NCBI RefSeq assembly: GCF_900096565.1
Contig: NZ_FMYP01000020.1
Span: 1 to 56,081, forward strand
Source of the DNA: Williamwhitmania taraxaci
GTDB lineage: Bacteria > Bacteroidota > Bacteroidia > Bacteroidales > Williamwhitmaniaceae
Length of the DNA: 56,081 bases
Direction of reading: 5' to 3'
The position numbers and the translations under genes were made by a program. This document shows positions 43,540 through 52,875 of this stretch, in pieces; the stretch's first letter is position 1; each line of letters starts with the position of its first letter. The notes beneath the pieces are model-generated. The model was not told where the DNA came from, ran no database searches, and was given only the letters and a program-made list of their open reading frames with translations.

Positions 43540-44724
43540 TTATACTACCGATTTTACCAAGTCGGAAGCCTCCTTGAGCGTTATTGCAGAATGAACCTTT
43601 AACCCCGATTTATCAATTAAAGCCTTCCCCTCCTCTGCATTGGTTCCTTGAAGTCTTACAATTACAGGGACTCGAATATTTCCGATGGCTTTGTAAGCAT
43701 CCACTACGCCCTGAGCCACCCTGTCGCATCTTACAATCCCACCAAATATGTTTATCAGAATCGCTTTCACATGAGGATCTTTTAGAATAATCCGGAAACC
43801 GGCCTCCACCGTCCGCGCGTTAGCTCCACCGCCTACATCGAGGAAGTTAGCGGGATTTCCGCCAGCCAACTTAATAATATCCATTGTTGCCATCGCAAGA
43901 CCAGCGCCATTGACCATACAGCCAACATTGCCGTCGAGTTTTACGAAGTTAAGGTTGTATTCACTTGCTTCCACTTCCGTGGGATCTTCCTCGTCCTTAT
44001 CGCGCAAGTCATTGTATTCAAAGTGGCGAAATAGGGCGTTTTCATCTAAACTCACCTTTGCATCAACAGCCAAGATAAGATCGTCGGAAGTCTTTACTAC
44101 CGGATTAATTTCGAGTAGCGATGCATCCATACTCAGAAATGCTTTGGCCAGCGAATCGACAAAGCGAACCATGTTCTGGAAGGCCTTCCCTTCAAGTCCA
44201 AGGTTAAAGGCAATTTTACGGGCCTGAAACGGCTGTAAACCTAAGGGATGAATTATCTCTTTAAATATATCCTCAGGGGTATTTTCGGCAACGGCCTCAA
44301 TATCCATTCCGCCTTGTGGCGAATAAACTAATACATAACGACCCGAAACCCTATCAAGCAACAAACTCATGTAAAACTCCTGCACTGCCGAATCACCAGG
44401 ATAGTAAACGTTCTGTCCAACCAGCACACTCCTAACCAATTTTCCTACCGGTCCTGTTTGTGGGGTAACTAGAGTCATACCAATTATGTCATTGGCAAAT
44501 TCCGTAACCTCCATCAGAGACGACGCCAACTTAACGCCTCCACCCTTACCTCTTCCTCCAGCATGAATCTGAGCCTTTACAACCCACTTGTTGGTACCGG
44601 TGACCGCTCGAATCTCCTCTGCAGCCTTCTCGGCCATTGTGGCTTTTGTAACATGCCGTTCCTCCGGAATGGGTACACCATACCTTTTTAGTATGTCCTT
44701 TGCTTGGTACTCGTGAATGTTCAT
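43540..44724 (-). CDS. sucC: Succinyl-CoA synthetase beta subunit
   Basis: Protein of 394 residues. ATP-grasp N-terminus MNIHEYQAKDILKRYGVPIP, AQIHAGGRGKGGGVKLA, LEINPVVKTSDDLILAVDAK and the CoA-domain ILINIFGGIVRCDRVAQGV. With SucD it converts succinyl-CoA and ADP to succinate and ATP. No sucD follows: the gene ends at the terminator, so the alpha subunit is encoded elsewhere. Divergent from the SpoU methylase. A TTACTTTG sequence at 44746-44739 (minus strand) is a near-consensus -7 element. Confidence 0.95.
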   Translation of the reverse strand: MNIHEYQAKDILKRYGVPIPEERHVTKATMAEKAAEEIRAVTGTNKWVVKAQIHAGGRGKGGGVKLASSLMEVTEFANDIIGMTLVTPQTGPVGKLVRSVLVGQNVYYPGDSAVQEFYMSLLLDRVSGRYVLVYSPQGGMDIEAVAENTPEDIFKEIIHPLGLQPFQARKIAFNLGLEGKAFQNMVRFVDSLAKAFLSMDASLLEINPVVKTSDDLILAVDAKVSLDENALFRHFEYNDLRDKDEEDPTEVEASEYNLNFVKLDGNVGCMVNGAGLAMATMDIIKLAGGNPANFLDVGGGANARTVEAGFRIILKDPHVKAILINIFGGIVRCDRVAQGVVDAYKAIGNIRVPVIVRLQGTNAEEGKALIDKSGLKVHSAITLKEASDLVKSVV

Positions 44725-44786
44725 AGTTTAACCGTTTACAAAGTAAATATTGACTCTTAAGATACTGAATATTGAGGGGTGTAAGC

Positions 44787-44794
44787 TACCTTTG
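44787..44794 (+). promoter_or_regulatory. Candidate -7 element, SpoU methylase gene
   Basis: TACCTTTG. It lies 10 bp before ATG 44804 and 22 bp before ATG 44816, which makes the second ATG the more likely start. Confidence 0.45.
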
Positions 44795-44815
44795 CTGTTC
44801 AACATGAGAAATAAA

Positions 44816-45346
44816 ATGCGTAAACTTACAATCAAAGAGTTAAACAGACCAAGTCTAGAAGAGTTCAAAAAGACGGAAAAAATTGGTTTAGTCATTATAT
44901 TAGACAATATACGAAGCCTAAATAATATTGGCTCTGTATTCCGGACCTCCGATGCTTTTCTGGTTGAAAAGGTTTTCCTCTGTGGAATTTCCACGCCTCC
45001 GCCCCACCCAGAGATTCACAAAACAGCCCTAGGAGCCGAAGATTCGGTCGAATGGGAATACTGTACAAGTCCAATGGATGCCATTTCAAGACTTAGCGAG
45101 GAGGGTTGGACCATTGTTGGGATTGAGCAAGTAGAGAAAAGCATTATGCTTGGGGAGTTCATCCCTGATAAGGGTAAAAAGTATGCTCTTATACTCGGAA
45201 ACGAGGTAAAGGGCGTAATGCAGGAAGCTATTGACCAATGCGATTTTTGCCTTGAGATACCACAGCAGGGAACCAAGCATTCTCTAAACATCTCCGTGAG
45301 CGCAGGAATTGTGATTTGGCACTTTTACAGCAGAATGATGGAGTAA
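44816..45346 (+). CDS. SpoU/TrmH family RNA 2'-O-methyltransferase
   Basis: Taken from ATG 44816 (176 residues; ATG 44804 and TTG 44750 are alternatives). SPOUT knot motifs: LDNIRSLNNIGSVFRTSDA (motif 1), LILGNEVKGV (motif 2) and LEIPQQGTKHSLNISVSAG (motif 3), the last forming the SAM-binding trefoil. No N-terminal RNA-binding domain of the RlmB type is present, so it is closer to TrmL/TrmH-like proteins. Whether tRNA or rRNA is the target cannot be told. Confidence 0.88.
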   Translation: MRKLTIKELNRPSLEEFKKTEKIGLVIILDNIRSLNNIGSVFRTSDAFLVEKVFLCGISTPPPHPEIHKTALGAEDSVEWEYCTSPMDAISRLSEEGWTIVGIEQVEKSIMLGEFIPDKGKKYALILGNEVKGVMQEAIDQCDFCLEIPQQGTKHSLNISVSAGIVIWHFYSRMME

Positions 45347-45432
45347 GTTTCATGGCAGCGAAAAGGTAGAAACTACTTCACCAATATGATTTTCATCTTT
45401 ACTGATTAAGAATCGGAGCTGAATAACTCCAT

Positions 45433-45461
45433 AAAAAAAGGGAACCCGAGGGTTCCCTTTT
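45433..45461. terminator. Terminator after TPR lipoprotein gene
   Basis: Stem GGGAACC / GGTTCCC extended by A-T pairs, 4-base loop; seven A on the left give a strong T-run for the leftward gene. Works in both directions in principle. Confidence 0.88.
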
Positions 45462-45480
45462 CTATATCATATCAAAACGA

Positions 45481-47199
45481 TTATTGAACTAAAGCCTTGA
45501 AAGCTTCGTTTTGAAGGAAACTACTAAATTCCATATCCTTCATTGCATAAGCCTTAAGAGAAGCATCCTTACCAACAGCGGTGCGAAGATTGTTAAGAAC
45601 TTCAACTTCTACACCTTGACGAGCAGCAATAACTGCCTTTAGGTAAAAAGCCTTTCCAGTGTCAACCTTATCCAAGATTTTCTTAGCTTCCTCACCCTTG
45701 TTAACAAGGTAAAGACCTAGTCCTTGGTTGAAGGATTCAGAACCACCGAAATAATCGGTTGCTGGCTCATACTTGCCCTTCATAATGCTGATGATTCCGA
45801 GGTTGTAACGAACTTCCTTACCAGCATCTACTGCTTCAACGAAGAGTTTTTCAGCTTCGTTTACGTTGCCTTCGATAAGAAGAACAGCGCCCATATTGTT
45901 TTTCACAACAGAGTTGTCCTTGTTAATTGCCAATCCCTTTTCGAATTGAGATTTAGCTTCAGCCATATTGCCATTGTTGAAAGCAACAACACCAAGATTA
46001 TTGAAAGCGCGAATATCTGTAGGGAACTTTTCAGCAGCCTTCTTGTAGATAGCAATTTGTTGATCCTTATTGTCTACAACCTTAGCAGCATAGTGAAGTT
46101 CCTCTAGGCTGAGCGAATCCAAAGTGTTAGCAGCAGCTAAAGCTTTAAAATCTGCATCGTTACGACCTTCGGTGCTTACTTCAGCAGCAAATTTAGCACG
46201 GCGAAGTAAAGGAAGAACGGTTTCAGCAATTTGAGTATAGGTCTTCGAAATGTTCTTGATTTCTTTCTCACGAACGATAGGATCGCTATACATGGTAAGA
46301 ACTCTTAATACCAATTCCTTATCTTGAATAGAAGATTTCTCCATTAGAGATTTAAATCCATCCCAATCCTCAGAGGTAGTTTGAACATTAACGATGCTAT
46401 CAACACCCTTGATTTTTGATTTCTTAAAGAATTCTTTCATGAACTTCTGTGAAGAAGCTCCACGTCCTTTAGAAAGTTTCTCATTCATATCAAGAGGGCC
46501 ATCAGGAGAAGCGTAAGCAGAAATACCAATTTGCTTAACCTTCTTGGTGCTATCCTTTAGGGAAGCAGCAATATAGTCTTGTATTGTCTTGATTTCGTCT
46601 TTCTTCAATTCTTTTGCACGAACAACATCTTTGCTCATTTCGAAAAGAATTTCAGCCATCTTTTGATCGGAAGTGTTCATGACGTAACTGTCTTGAACCA
46701 TCTTGATCACCTTAGGATCAACTACAACCAACTTGTAGGTTGCGATAACGCCATCAGCAATCTTGTTGTCACCCCAAGAAATGTTCTTGTCGCCAACAAT
46801 AAGTTTTTTCCTCATTTCAAGAGTAGCTGAACGCATCTCCATTTTGAAAGGGATCTTAACGGTTTGGGTATAGCTTCCACCTGCTTCGAAACGAATTACA
46901 GTGTTAGTGCCACCCTTTACAGACTCCCCTTGAAGCATCTTAGACTCGCAAACAAACTCACCACCATCATACTTCAAGACAGGGGTAAATTCAACGGTTG
47001 CTTTCTTGTGGAAATACTTTGCAGGAAAGGTAACGGTGATAGTAGCCTCAATAGTATCGGCTTTAGCAACCAGAACTTCAGGTGTAGCCTTCATCGACAT
47101 TTGAGCTTCAAGCTCCTTCATCTTTTCTGGGCTGGAGCAGCTGCTAAGCGCGATTGCACTAAAGCTGATCACAACAAGATTTAACCAGATTTTTTTCAT
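45481..47199 (-). CDS. TPR lipoprotein with OmpA-like segment
   Basis: Protein of 572 residues. Lipoprotein signal with Cys21 (IALSSCSS). Residues about 40-180 are beta-rich (a duplicated surface-type domain). About 185-265 resembles an OmpA peptidoglycan-binding core (IGISAYASPDGPLDMNEKL, then SKGRGASSQKFM), where OmpA has G-x-x-D/S-x-x-G then N-x-x-L-S-x-x-R-A. Residues about 360-500 hold TPR-like helices (AFNNLGVVAFNNGNMAEAK, NNMGAVLLIEGNVNEAEK). It may anchor to the wall and bind other envelope proteins. The architecture recalls T9SS PorE but is not the same. Role inferred only. Confidence 0.7.
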   Translation of the reverse strand: MKKIWLNLVVISFSAIALSSCSSPEKMKELEAQMSMKATPEVLVAKADTIEATITVTFPAKYFHKKATVEFTPVLKYDGGEFVCESKMLQGESVKGGTNTVIRFEAGGSYTQTVKIPFKMEMRSATLEMRKKLIVGDKNISWGDNKIADGVIATYKLVVVDPKVIKMVQDSYVMNTSDQKMAEILFEMSKDVVRAKELKKDEIKTIQDYIAASLKDSTKKVKQIGISAYASPDGPLDMNEKLSKGRGASSQKFMKEFFKKSKIKGVDSIVNVQTTSEDWDGFKSLMEKSSIQDKELVLRVLTMYSDPIVREKEIKNISKTYTQIAETVLPLLRRAKFAAEVSTEGRNDADFKALAAANTLDSLSLEELHYAAKVVDNKDQQIAIYKKAAEKFPTDIRAFNNLGVVAFNNGNMAEAKSQFEKGLAINKDNSVVKNNMGAVLLIEGNVNEAEKLFVEAVDAGKEVRYNLGIISIMKGKYEPATDYFGGSESFNQGLGLYLVNKGEEAKKILDKVDTGKAFYLKAVIAARQGVEVEVLNNLRTAVGKDASLKAYAMKDMEFSSFLQNEAFKALVQ

Positions 47200-47257
47200 A
47201 CTCTATTTTTTTTTGATTGGTTTGTGCGTTATACACTAATAACACTTTGCTAGTGAT

Positions 47258-47265
47258 CAAAAATA
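47258..47265 (-). promoter_or_regulatory. Candidate -7 element, TPR lipoprotein gene
   Basis: The minus strand reads TATTTTTG preceded by TTTTTTTG. The same TTTGTATTTTTG string lies before the prolyl oligopeptidase gene at 50108. Confidence 0.45.
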
Positions 47266-47275
47266 CAAAAAAAAA

Positions 47276-47914
47276 CTATAACAATACCCTATTTATTCCT
47301 ATAGAATATTTTTTGTCGAAGATAATATGCCTCAATAGTTCAAAATGTTCAGGATTTGCAACAAAATCAACATTTTGAGATTCAATTACAAGAAACTTGT
47401 AGTCAGGGTGTTGTCTAAAGAAACTAAAGTATCCCTCTTGAATTTTTTCAAGATACTCCCCCTTTATCGTCTGCTCAAAATCGCGTCCGCGCCGGGCAAT
47501 GTTTTTGAGCAAATTTTCTACCGGCAAGTGTAAATATACATACAAATCGGGTTTTGGGAGGGTTTTATATATTATTTCGAATATTTGAGAGAAAAGTTTA
47601 AACTCATCATCAGCCAAGGTGGTCTTAGCAAAGATAACGCACTTCATAAAGAAATAGTCGGAAATGGTTACGTTATGGAACAAATCTTGGTGACGCAACT
47701 CCTTGTTTAGTTGATTGTAGCGTTCTGCAAGGAATGATAGTTCCAAAGGAAAAGAGTATCGCTCCTGATCCTCATAGAATTTTGGCAGAAACGGATTGTC
47801 GGCAAACTGTTCAAGAAATAGGCGAGCCTCAATATTTTGAGCAAGCATAGTGGCCAGTGTAGTTTTTCCTGCACCTATATTGCCCTCAACTACAATATAA
47901 TTCAATTGATCCAT
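47276..47914 (-). CDS. Deoxynucleoside kinase (dAK/dGK family)
   Basis: Protein of 212 residues. P-loop VVEGNIGAGKTTLATMLA (about 8-25), ERYNQLNKE, the DYFFMKCVIFAKTTL segment corresponding to the D-R-S-like region, and the lid arginines ARRGRDFEQ. These kinases phosphorylate deoxyadenosine, deoxyguanosine or deoxycytidine. With tdk it gives a salvage set. The start codon lies directly after the T-run of the upstream terminator, so the mRNA leader is unclear. Confidence 0.88.
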   Translation of the reverse strand: MDQLNYIVVEGNIGAGKTTLATMLAQNIEARLFLEQFADNPFLPKFYEDQERYSFPLELSFLAERYNQLNKELRHQDLFHNVTISDYFFMKCVIFAKTTLADDEFKLFSQIFEIIYKTLPKPDLYVYLHLPVENLLKNIARRGRDFEQTIKGEYLEKIQEGYFSFFRQHPDYKFLVIESQNVDFVANPEHFELLRHIIFDKKYSIGINRVLL

Positions 47915-47946
47915 AAAAAAATAGGGGTTGGAAAATCCAACCCCTA
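47915..47946 (-). terminator. Terminator between prolyl oligopeptidase and dNK genes
   Basis: 11-bp stem TAGGGGTTGGA / TCCAACCCCTA with a 3-base loop. On the minus strand seven T follow and then the dNK ATG with no gap. Confidence 0.85.
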
Positions 47947-47969
47947 AAGTAATTAAAATGGTGAGTCTT

Positions 47970-50081
47970 TTACTGCTTCGGCGTTATATCCATGTTATAA
48001 AAAATGAACGAGTAGATATCTGCCATCTCCTCAATAACAAAAGAGGTTGGTTTTCCTCCACCGTGACCAGCTCGGGTTTGTATACGAATAAGTGCAGGGT
48101 TGCTGCTACCACTTTGCTTATCTTGTAGTGTAGCAATATACTTGAAGGAATGAGCGGGTACCACGCGATCGTCATGGTCGGCAGTAGTAACAAGCACCGC
48201 AGGATATTTTACATCGTCCCGAATGTTGTGCAGAGGCGAATAGCGGTAAAGATTCTCAAATTGTAAGGAATCATCACTCGAGCCAAAGTCGCCAGTCCAT
48301 GCCCATCCAATGGTGAACTTTTGGAAGCGAAGCATATCCATAACACCCACTTCAGGAATGGCTACTTTAAATAGGTCGGGGCGTTGATTGATTACCGCAC
48401 CCACAAGCAAACCTCCGTTACTTCCACCCATAATGGCGAGTCGTTGCGGATTGGTATACTTTTTCTCAATAAGAAATTCGGCAGCAGCAATAAAATCGTC
48501 GAATACATTCTGTTTATTCAGTTTTGTTCCTGCCTTATGCCAGTTCTCTCCATACTCGCCACCGCCACGTATATTGGCAACAACGTATATGCCACCATTT
48601 TCAAGCCAAGCAATTCGACTTACCGAAAACGAAGGGGTCAGGCTTATATTAAACCCGCCATAACCATATAGCAAGGTGGGGTTATTTCCATCGAGTTTGA
48701 TCCCCTTTTTGTGAACCAGGAACATAGGAATCTTTGTACCGTCCTTGCTGGGGTAAAATATCTGTTCAACCTCAAATTGAGTAAGATCAGTTTTAACATC
48801 GGGGCGGAATATTTCAGTTGCAATGCCCTTCCTGAGGTTATATTTGAAAATTGTGGAAGGATAGTTAAAGGAGGTAAAAGCATAGTAGCCTATGGTATCG
48901 TTTCTCTCGGCGTTGAAACCGGAAACTGTTCCAAAAGTTGGGAGTTTTATCTCGCTAATCATTTCGCCCTTGAGGCTATACAACCCAATAATACTATGTG
49001 CGTCTTGAATGTAGTTACAGATTAACTTGTTATCGGAGTATGTCACATTCTCTAGAACATCACGTTTTTCAGCAATAATTTCCCTCCAGTTCCCAACATC
49101 CACAGCCCTAACATTAATACCAACTAACCTGTACTTAGGTGCCTTAAAATTGGTAAGTACAATAAGGTTATCATCCAAATGGTCAATAACACGGTATTCA
49201 AACTCAAACCCGATGGTAAGTTGAACAAAATCTTCGTTACGCTGCAGGTTTTTTATCATTAAACTATTCCCACTGCTCGATTCCGAGAGGTAGAGAATTA
49301 AATACTTCTCGTCGTCGGTTACCTGTGTGGTAAAGTTGCGTTTAGGATTCGATGGGTCTTGATAAACGATCTCATCCAGAGCCTGACTTGTTCCAACCTT
49401 ATGGTAGTAAACCTTGTGGTTCTCGTTTATGTTGGTAAGTTGGCTGCCCGAAAGTGGACCATCGTAACGGCTGTAATAGAAGCCATTCTTAAACCAAGAA
49501 ATGGCCGAAAACTTCACCCATTTAATCTCATCCATGAGGAGTTCGCCGGTCGCTATATTTTTCACATAGATGGTTCTCCAGTCCGAACCGCCATCAGCAA
49601 TGGCATAGGCTAAATACTTACCATCCTTAGAAATACTGTATTCATCGAGAGATATAGTTCCATCCTCGGAAAGCTTATTTGGGTCAAGCAGCACTTTGGG
49701 AGTGCCCACATCACCATCCTGCATATACAATATGCTTTGGTTTTCCAAGCCGCTATTACGACTATAGAATAGTCGATTGCCACGACGCGAGGGAACATCC
49801 ATCTTGGCAAAGTTCCACACCTTAGTCAGGTTTGCTTTTAGCGATTCGCGGAAAGGGATTTTAGCCAGATAATCGTTCGTAACTGCGTTTTCGGCCTTAA
49901 CCCACTCTTCGACCTCGGCCGAACGATCATCTTCGAGCCATCGGTAAGGGTCACTGACCTTCACACCAAAATAGTTATCTACTTGGTCAACCTTCTTCGT
50001 TTCAGGATACTTCACGCTATTAAAATTGCAGGAAGTGAAAACCAGCATTAGCGCCGCTACTATCAGCGAAACTCTTTTCAT
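47970..50081 (-). CDS. Prolyl oligopeptidase-family lipoprotein (S9A)
   Basis: Protein of 703 residues. Lipoprotein signal with Cys18 (MLVFTSCNF), so it is likely tethered in the envelope. N-terminal YPETKKVDQVDNYFGVKVSDPYRWLE, split here as PETKKVDQVDN and DPYRWLEDD, is typical of S9A. A seven-bladed propeller fills about 80-420. The alpha/beta-hydrolase domain has the nucleophile in GGSNGGLLVGA, Asp in DHDDRVVPAHS and His in RAGHGGGKPT. It cleaves short peptides after proline. Single gene with its own promoter. Confidence 0.93.
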   Translation of the reverse strand: MKRVSLIVAALMLVFTSCNFNSVKYPETKKVDQVDNYFGVKVSDPYRWLEDDRSAEVEEWVKAENAVTNDYLAKIPFRESLKANLTKVWNFAKMDVPSRRGNRLFYSRNSGLENQSILYMQDGDVGTPKVLLDPNKLSEDGTISLDEYSISKDGKYLAYAIADGGSDWRTIYVKNIATGELLMDEIKWVKFSAISWFKNGFYYSRYDGPLSGSQLTNINENHKVYYHKVGTSQALDEIVYQDPSNPKRNFTTQVTDDEKYLILYLSESSSGNSLMIKNLQRNEDFVQLTIGFEFEYRVIDHLDDNLIVLTNFKAPKYRLVGINVRAVDVGNWREIIAEKRDVLENVTYSDNKLICNYIQDAHSIIGLYSLKGEMISEIKLPTFGTVSGFNAERNDTIGYYAFTSFNYPSTIFKYNLRKGIATEIFRPDVKTDLTQFEVEQIFYPSKDGTKIPMFLVHKKGIKLDGNNPTLLYGYGGFNISLTPSFSVSRIAWLENGGIYVVANIRGGGEYGENWHKAGTKLNKQNVFDDFIAAAEFLIEKKYTNPQRLAIMGGSNGGLLVGAVINQRPDLFKVAIPEVGVMDMLRFQKFTIGWAWTGDFGSSDDSLQFENLYRYSPLHNIRDDVKYPAVLVTTADHDDRVVPAHSFKYIATLQDKQSGSSNPALIRIQTRAGHGGGKPTSFVIEEMADIYSFIFYNMDITPKQ

Positions 50082-50107
50082 ATGCGGATTGTTTATGTTA
50101 TGCTACA

Positions 50108-50115
50108 CAAAAATA
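50108..50115 (-). promoter_or_regulatory. Candidate -7 element, prolyl oligopeptidase gene
   Basis: The minus strand reads TATTTTTG, 26 bp before the start codon; sequence context is shared with the element at 47258. Confidence 0.45.
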
Positions 50116-50164
50116 CAAATATGTTTTGGTTTTTTAGCTTTCATTCTCATTTAAGAGCCTAACA

Positions 50165-50196
50165 TAAAAAAAAAGGAGGTAAAAACCTCCTTTTCT
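50165..50196. terminator. Terminator after pnp
   Basis: 10-bp stem AAAAGGAGGT / ACCTCCTTTT with an AAAA loop; eight A on the left give the T-run for leftward pnp. Confidence 0.88.
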
Positions 50197-50244
50197 TTAA
50201 AACTATATCGAAATTAATTCTTTCTCTGCATCATTTCTCGGCAG

Positions 50245-52386
50245 TTATTCTGCTGGTTTTGCAGGAGCCTCAGGTTTTGGAAGGAGTGCTTTTCTTGATA
50301 GTCTCAACTTTCCTGTTTTAGGATCGACTTCAATAAGTTTCACTTCAATCTCTTGACCTTCCTTGAGAACATCCTCAACTGCATTCACCTTCTTGTGATC
50401 AATTTCGGAGATGTGGAGCAAACCATCCTTACCGGGCATAATTTCAACAAAAGCACCAAAAGCTAGAATTGATTTCACCTTACCCTTGTAGATTTCGCCT
50501 ACTTCAGGAACAGCAACGATACCCTTAATCCAGCGCATTGCAGCGGCTAGAGCCTCCTTGTTTTCACCAAATACAGATACCTTACCACGACCTTCAATTT
50601 CTTCAATGGTGATAACTGTTGCAGTTTCCCTTTGAATCTCTTGAATTACCTTTCCACCAGGGCCAATGAGTGGTCCAATCATCTCCTTCGGAATAGAGAT
50701 AACCTCGATTCTTGGAACATGAGGCTTATACTCTTCTCTTGGCTTGTCCATGGTTTCCATGATTTTCCCGAGGATGTGCATCCGGCCTTCCTTAGCTTGC
50801 GCCAATGCCTTTGCCATAACCTCGTAGGAAAGTCCGTCAACCTTTATATCCATTTGGGTGGCTGTGATACCATCCTTGGTTCCGGTAACCTTAAAGTCCA
50901 TATCGCCAAGGTGATCTTCGTCTCCGAGAATATCGGAAAGAACCGCCCAACGACCTGTTGCAGTATCAGAAATGAGTCCCATCGCGATTCCAGAAACCGG
51001 TTTCTTGATTTTCACACCAGCATCCATAAGAGCCAATGTTCCGGCGCATACCGTAGCCATCGACGAAGAGCCGTTCGATTCAAGGATGTCGGAAACAATG
51101 CGGATGGCATATGGATTATCGACACCTTGAGGAATCATATTCTTGAGAGCACGGAAAGCAAGGTTTCCGTGTCCGATTTCTCTCCGGCTAAGACCACGTG
51201 ATGCCTTAGCATCGCCAGTGGAGAAAGGAGGAAAGTTATAGTGTAGAACAAATTTCTCTGTTCCTTTATTTAATACCTCATCAATAACCTTTTCGTCGAG
51301 TTTGGTTCCAAGTGTTACCGTTGTCAACGATTGTGTTTCGCCACGAGTAAAGATAGCAGAACCGTGAGCGGCAGGAAGGTAATCAACCTCGCTCCAGATT
51401 GGGCGAATTTGATCGGTCTTGCGGCCATCGAGACGGATTTTGTCGTCTAGAATCATATTACGCATCGCGTCCTTTTCTACCTGGTGGTAGTAACGATCGA
51501 TAAGCGATTTCTTTGCAGTGCGCTCCTCTTCGGACAGGGTAAGAATATACTCTTCCTTAACCAAACCGAATGCATCGGAACGTTCGTGCTTAGCAGAACT
51601 ACCTTTACAAATAGCGTATATCTTATCGTAACAGAACTTGTGAATAGCAACCTTGAGTGGCTCATCGTTCACTTCGTGCGAGTATGTGCGCTTAACTTGC
51701 TTACCAACTAATTCGGTGAGTTCGATTTGAGCTTGACAGTGAATCTTAATAGCTTCGTGAGCAATCTTGATAGCCTCGAGCATATCATCCTCCGAAACCT
51801 CCTTCATCTCGCCCTCTACCATAAGAATATTGTCCATGGTAGCAGCAACAGTAAGGTCGATATCCGAAAGCTTGTTTTGAGTAGCAGTAGGATTCACGAT
51901 GAATTTACCATCCACACGTCCAATTCGAACTTCGGAGATTGGTCCGTGGAAAGGAATATCGGAAACGGCAAGTGCTGCAGAGGCAGCAAGGCCAGCTAAT
52001 GGTTCAGGAAGAATATCTCTATCGGCAGAGATGAGCTGAACGGTTACAAAAACCTCAGCATGGTAATCGTCGGGGAATAGCGGACGAAGCGCTCTATCGA
52101 TCAGTCGGCAAACTAGAATTTCGGAATCGGATGGACGACCTTCACGTTTGAGAAAGCCACCAGGAAACCTACCGGTAGAAGCATACTTTTCTTTATACTC
52201 AACCGAAAGCGGCATAAAATCCACATCGGGCTTTGCATCTTTGGCAGCAGTAACAGCAGCGAGAAGCATGGTGTTACCCATCTTAACCACAACGGAACCA
52301 TCGGCTTGCTTGGCAAGTTTTCCGGTTTCTATCTCAATGGTTCTACCATCACCTAGGTCGATTATTTTTTTAAAGGCTTTATACAT
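50245..52386 (-). CDS. pnp: Polynucleotide phosphorylase
   Basis: The start is ATG 52386 ([20 protein letters not shown]), which fits the family; the start at 52473 would lie within the leader hairpins. Length 713. Two RNase PH domains (about 10-220 and 310-545; [20 protein letters not shown] and [19 protein letters not shown]), then KH ([15 protein letters not shown]) and S1 ([20 protein letters not shown]). The C-terminal tail is rich in Pro and Ala. Phosphorolytic 3'-5' exonuclease of mRNA decay. Downstream of rpsO as in many bacteria. Confidence 0.97.
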   Translation of the reverse strand: MYKAFKKIIDLGDGRTIEIETGKLAKQADGSVVVKMGNTMLLAAVTAAKDAKPDVDFMPLSVEYKEKYASTGRFPGGFLKREGRPSDSEILVCRLIDRALRPLFPDDYHAEVFVTVQLISADRDILPEPLAGLAASAALAVSDIPFHGPISEVRIGRVDGKFIVNPTATQNKLSDIDLTVAATMDNILMVEGEMKEVSEDDMLEAIKIAHEAIKIHCQAQIELTELVGKQVKRTYSHEVNDEPLKVAIHKFCYDKIYAICKGSSAKHERSDAFGLVKEEYILTLSEEERTAKKSLIDRYYHQVEKDAMRNMILDDKIRLDGRKTDQIRPIWSEVDYLPAAHGSAIFTRGETQSLTTVTLGTKLDEKVIDEVLNKGTEKFVLHYNFPPFSTGDAKASRGLSRREIGHGNLAFRALKNMIPQGVDNPYAIRIVSDILESNGSSSMATVCAGTLALMDAGVKIKKPVSGIAMGLISDTATGRWAVLSDILGDEDHLGDMDFKVTGTKDGITATQMDIKVDGLSYEVMAKALAQAKEGRMHILGKIMETMDKPREEYKPHVPRIEVISIPKEMIGPLIGPGGKVIQEIQRETATVITIEEIEGRGKVSVFGENKEALAAAMRWIKGIVAVPEVGEIYKGKVKSILAFGAFVEIMPGKDGLLHISEIDHKKVNAVEDVLKEGQEIEVKLIEVDPKTGKLRLSRKALLPKPEAPAKPAE

Positions 52387-52432
52387 CTTACACAAAATAC
52401 TGGTGAAAGTTCGATTGTCTATAAAAAACGAT

Positions 52433-52457
52433 ATTTCCATGCTAACGGCATGGAAAT
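52433..52457 (-). promoter_or_regulatory. pnp leader hairpin
   Basis: Perfect 10-bp stem ATTTCCATGC / GCATGGAAAT with a 5-base loop, between the rpsO terminator and the pnp start. Leader hairpins of E. coli pnp are cut by RNase III and control its own synthesis; a similar role here is inferred. A T-rich stretch (CGTTTTTTATAG) follows on the minus strand, so attenuation is also possible. Confidence 0.5.
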
Positions 52458-52462
52458 TCGCA

Positions 52463-52487
52463 AAAATAGGCAATTACAAGAATTGCC
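52463..52487 (-). terminator. Hairpin after rpsO
   Basis: 7-bp stem GGCAATT / AATTGCC with a 5-base loop and TATTTTTG after it on the minus strand. It likely ends or weakens transcription after rpsO. Confidence 0.65.
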
Positions 52488-52497
52488 CATTTCGTTT

Positions 52498-52770
52498 TTA
52501 TTTACGCAGATTCAATGTTTTTACAATCGCACGATATCTCTCAATATCAGTGTCCATGAGATAGTTCAAGTGCCTACGGCGCTTGCTAACTAATTTCAAC
52601 AAAGAACGCTGAGTGCCATAGTCCTTACGATGTACTTTTAGGTGCTCAGTAAGGTGGCTAATCCTGCTAGAGAAGAGAGCAATCTGGCTTTCTGAAGAAC
52701 CTGTATCAGTGATCGAAGTCCCGTAAGTCTTGAAAATGTCTTGCTTCTGTTCAGCTGTAAGATAATTCAT
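52498..52770 (-). CDS. rpsO: 30S ribosomal protein S15
   Basis: Protein of 90 residues. TGSSESQIALFSSRISHLTEH and VHRKDYGTQRSLLKLVSKRRRHL are the diagnostic S15 helices, ending in YLMDTDIERYRAIVKTLNLRK. Binds 16S rRNA helices 20-22. Strong promoter upstream; followed by pnp. Confidence 0.97.
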   Translation of the reverse strand: MNYLTAEQKQDIFKTYGTSITDTGSSESQIALFSSRISHLTEHLKVHRKDYGTQRSLLKLVSKRRRHLNYLMDTDIERYRAIVKTLNLRK

Positions 52771-52807
52771 AACTTTTCAACAATTAAATTTCCCGCTTAA
52801 AGTTCGG

Positions 52808-52836
52808 CAAAGGTAGAAGTTTTTTTTTATTTCCAA
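52808..52836 (-). promoter_or_regulatory. rpsO promoter
   Basis: On the minus strand TTG (52836-52834), an 18-bp spacer, and TACCTTTG (52815-52808), close to that of rpmH. Leader about 35 nt. Confidence 0.65.
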
Positions 52837-52875
52837 CATCTTCACCCAAAAAAAATTCTAGCAGATTAAAGGACT

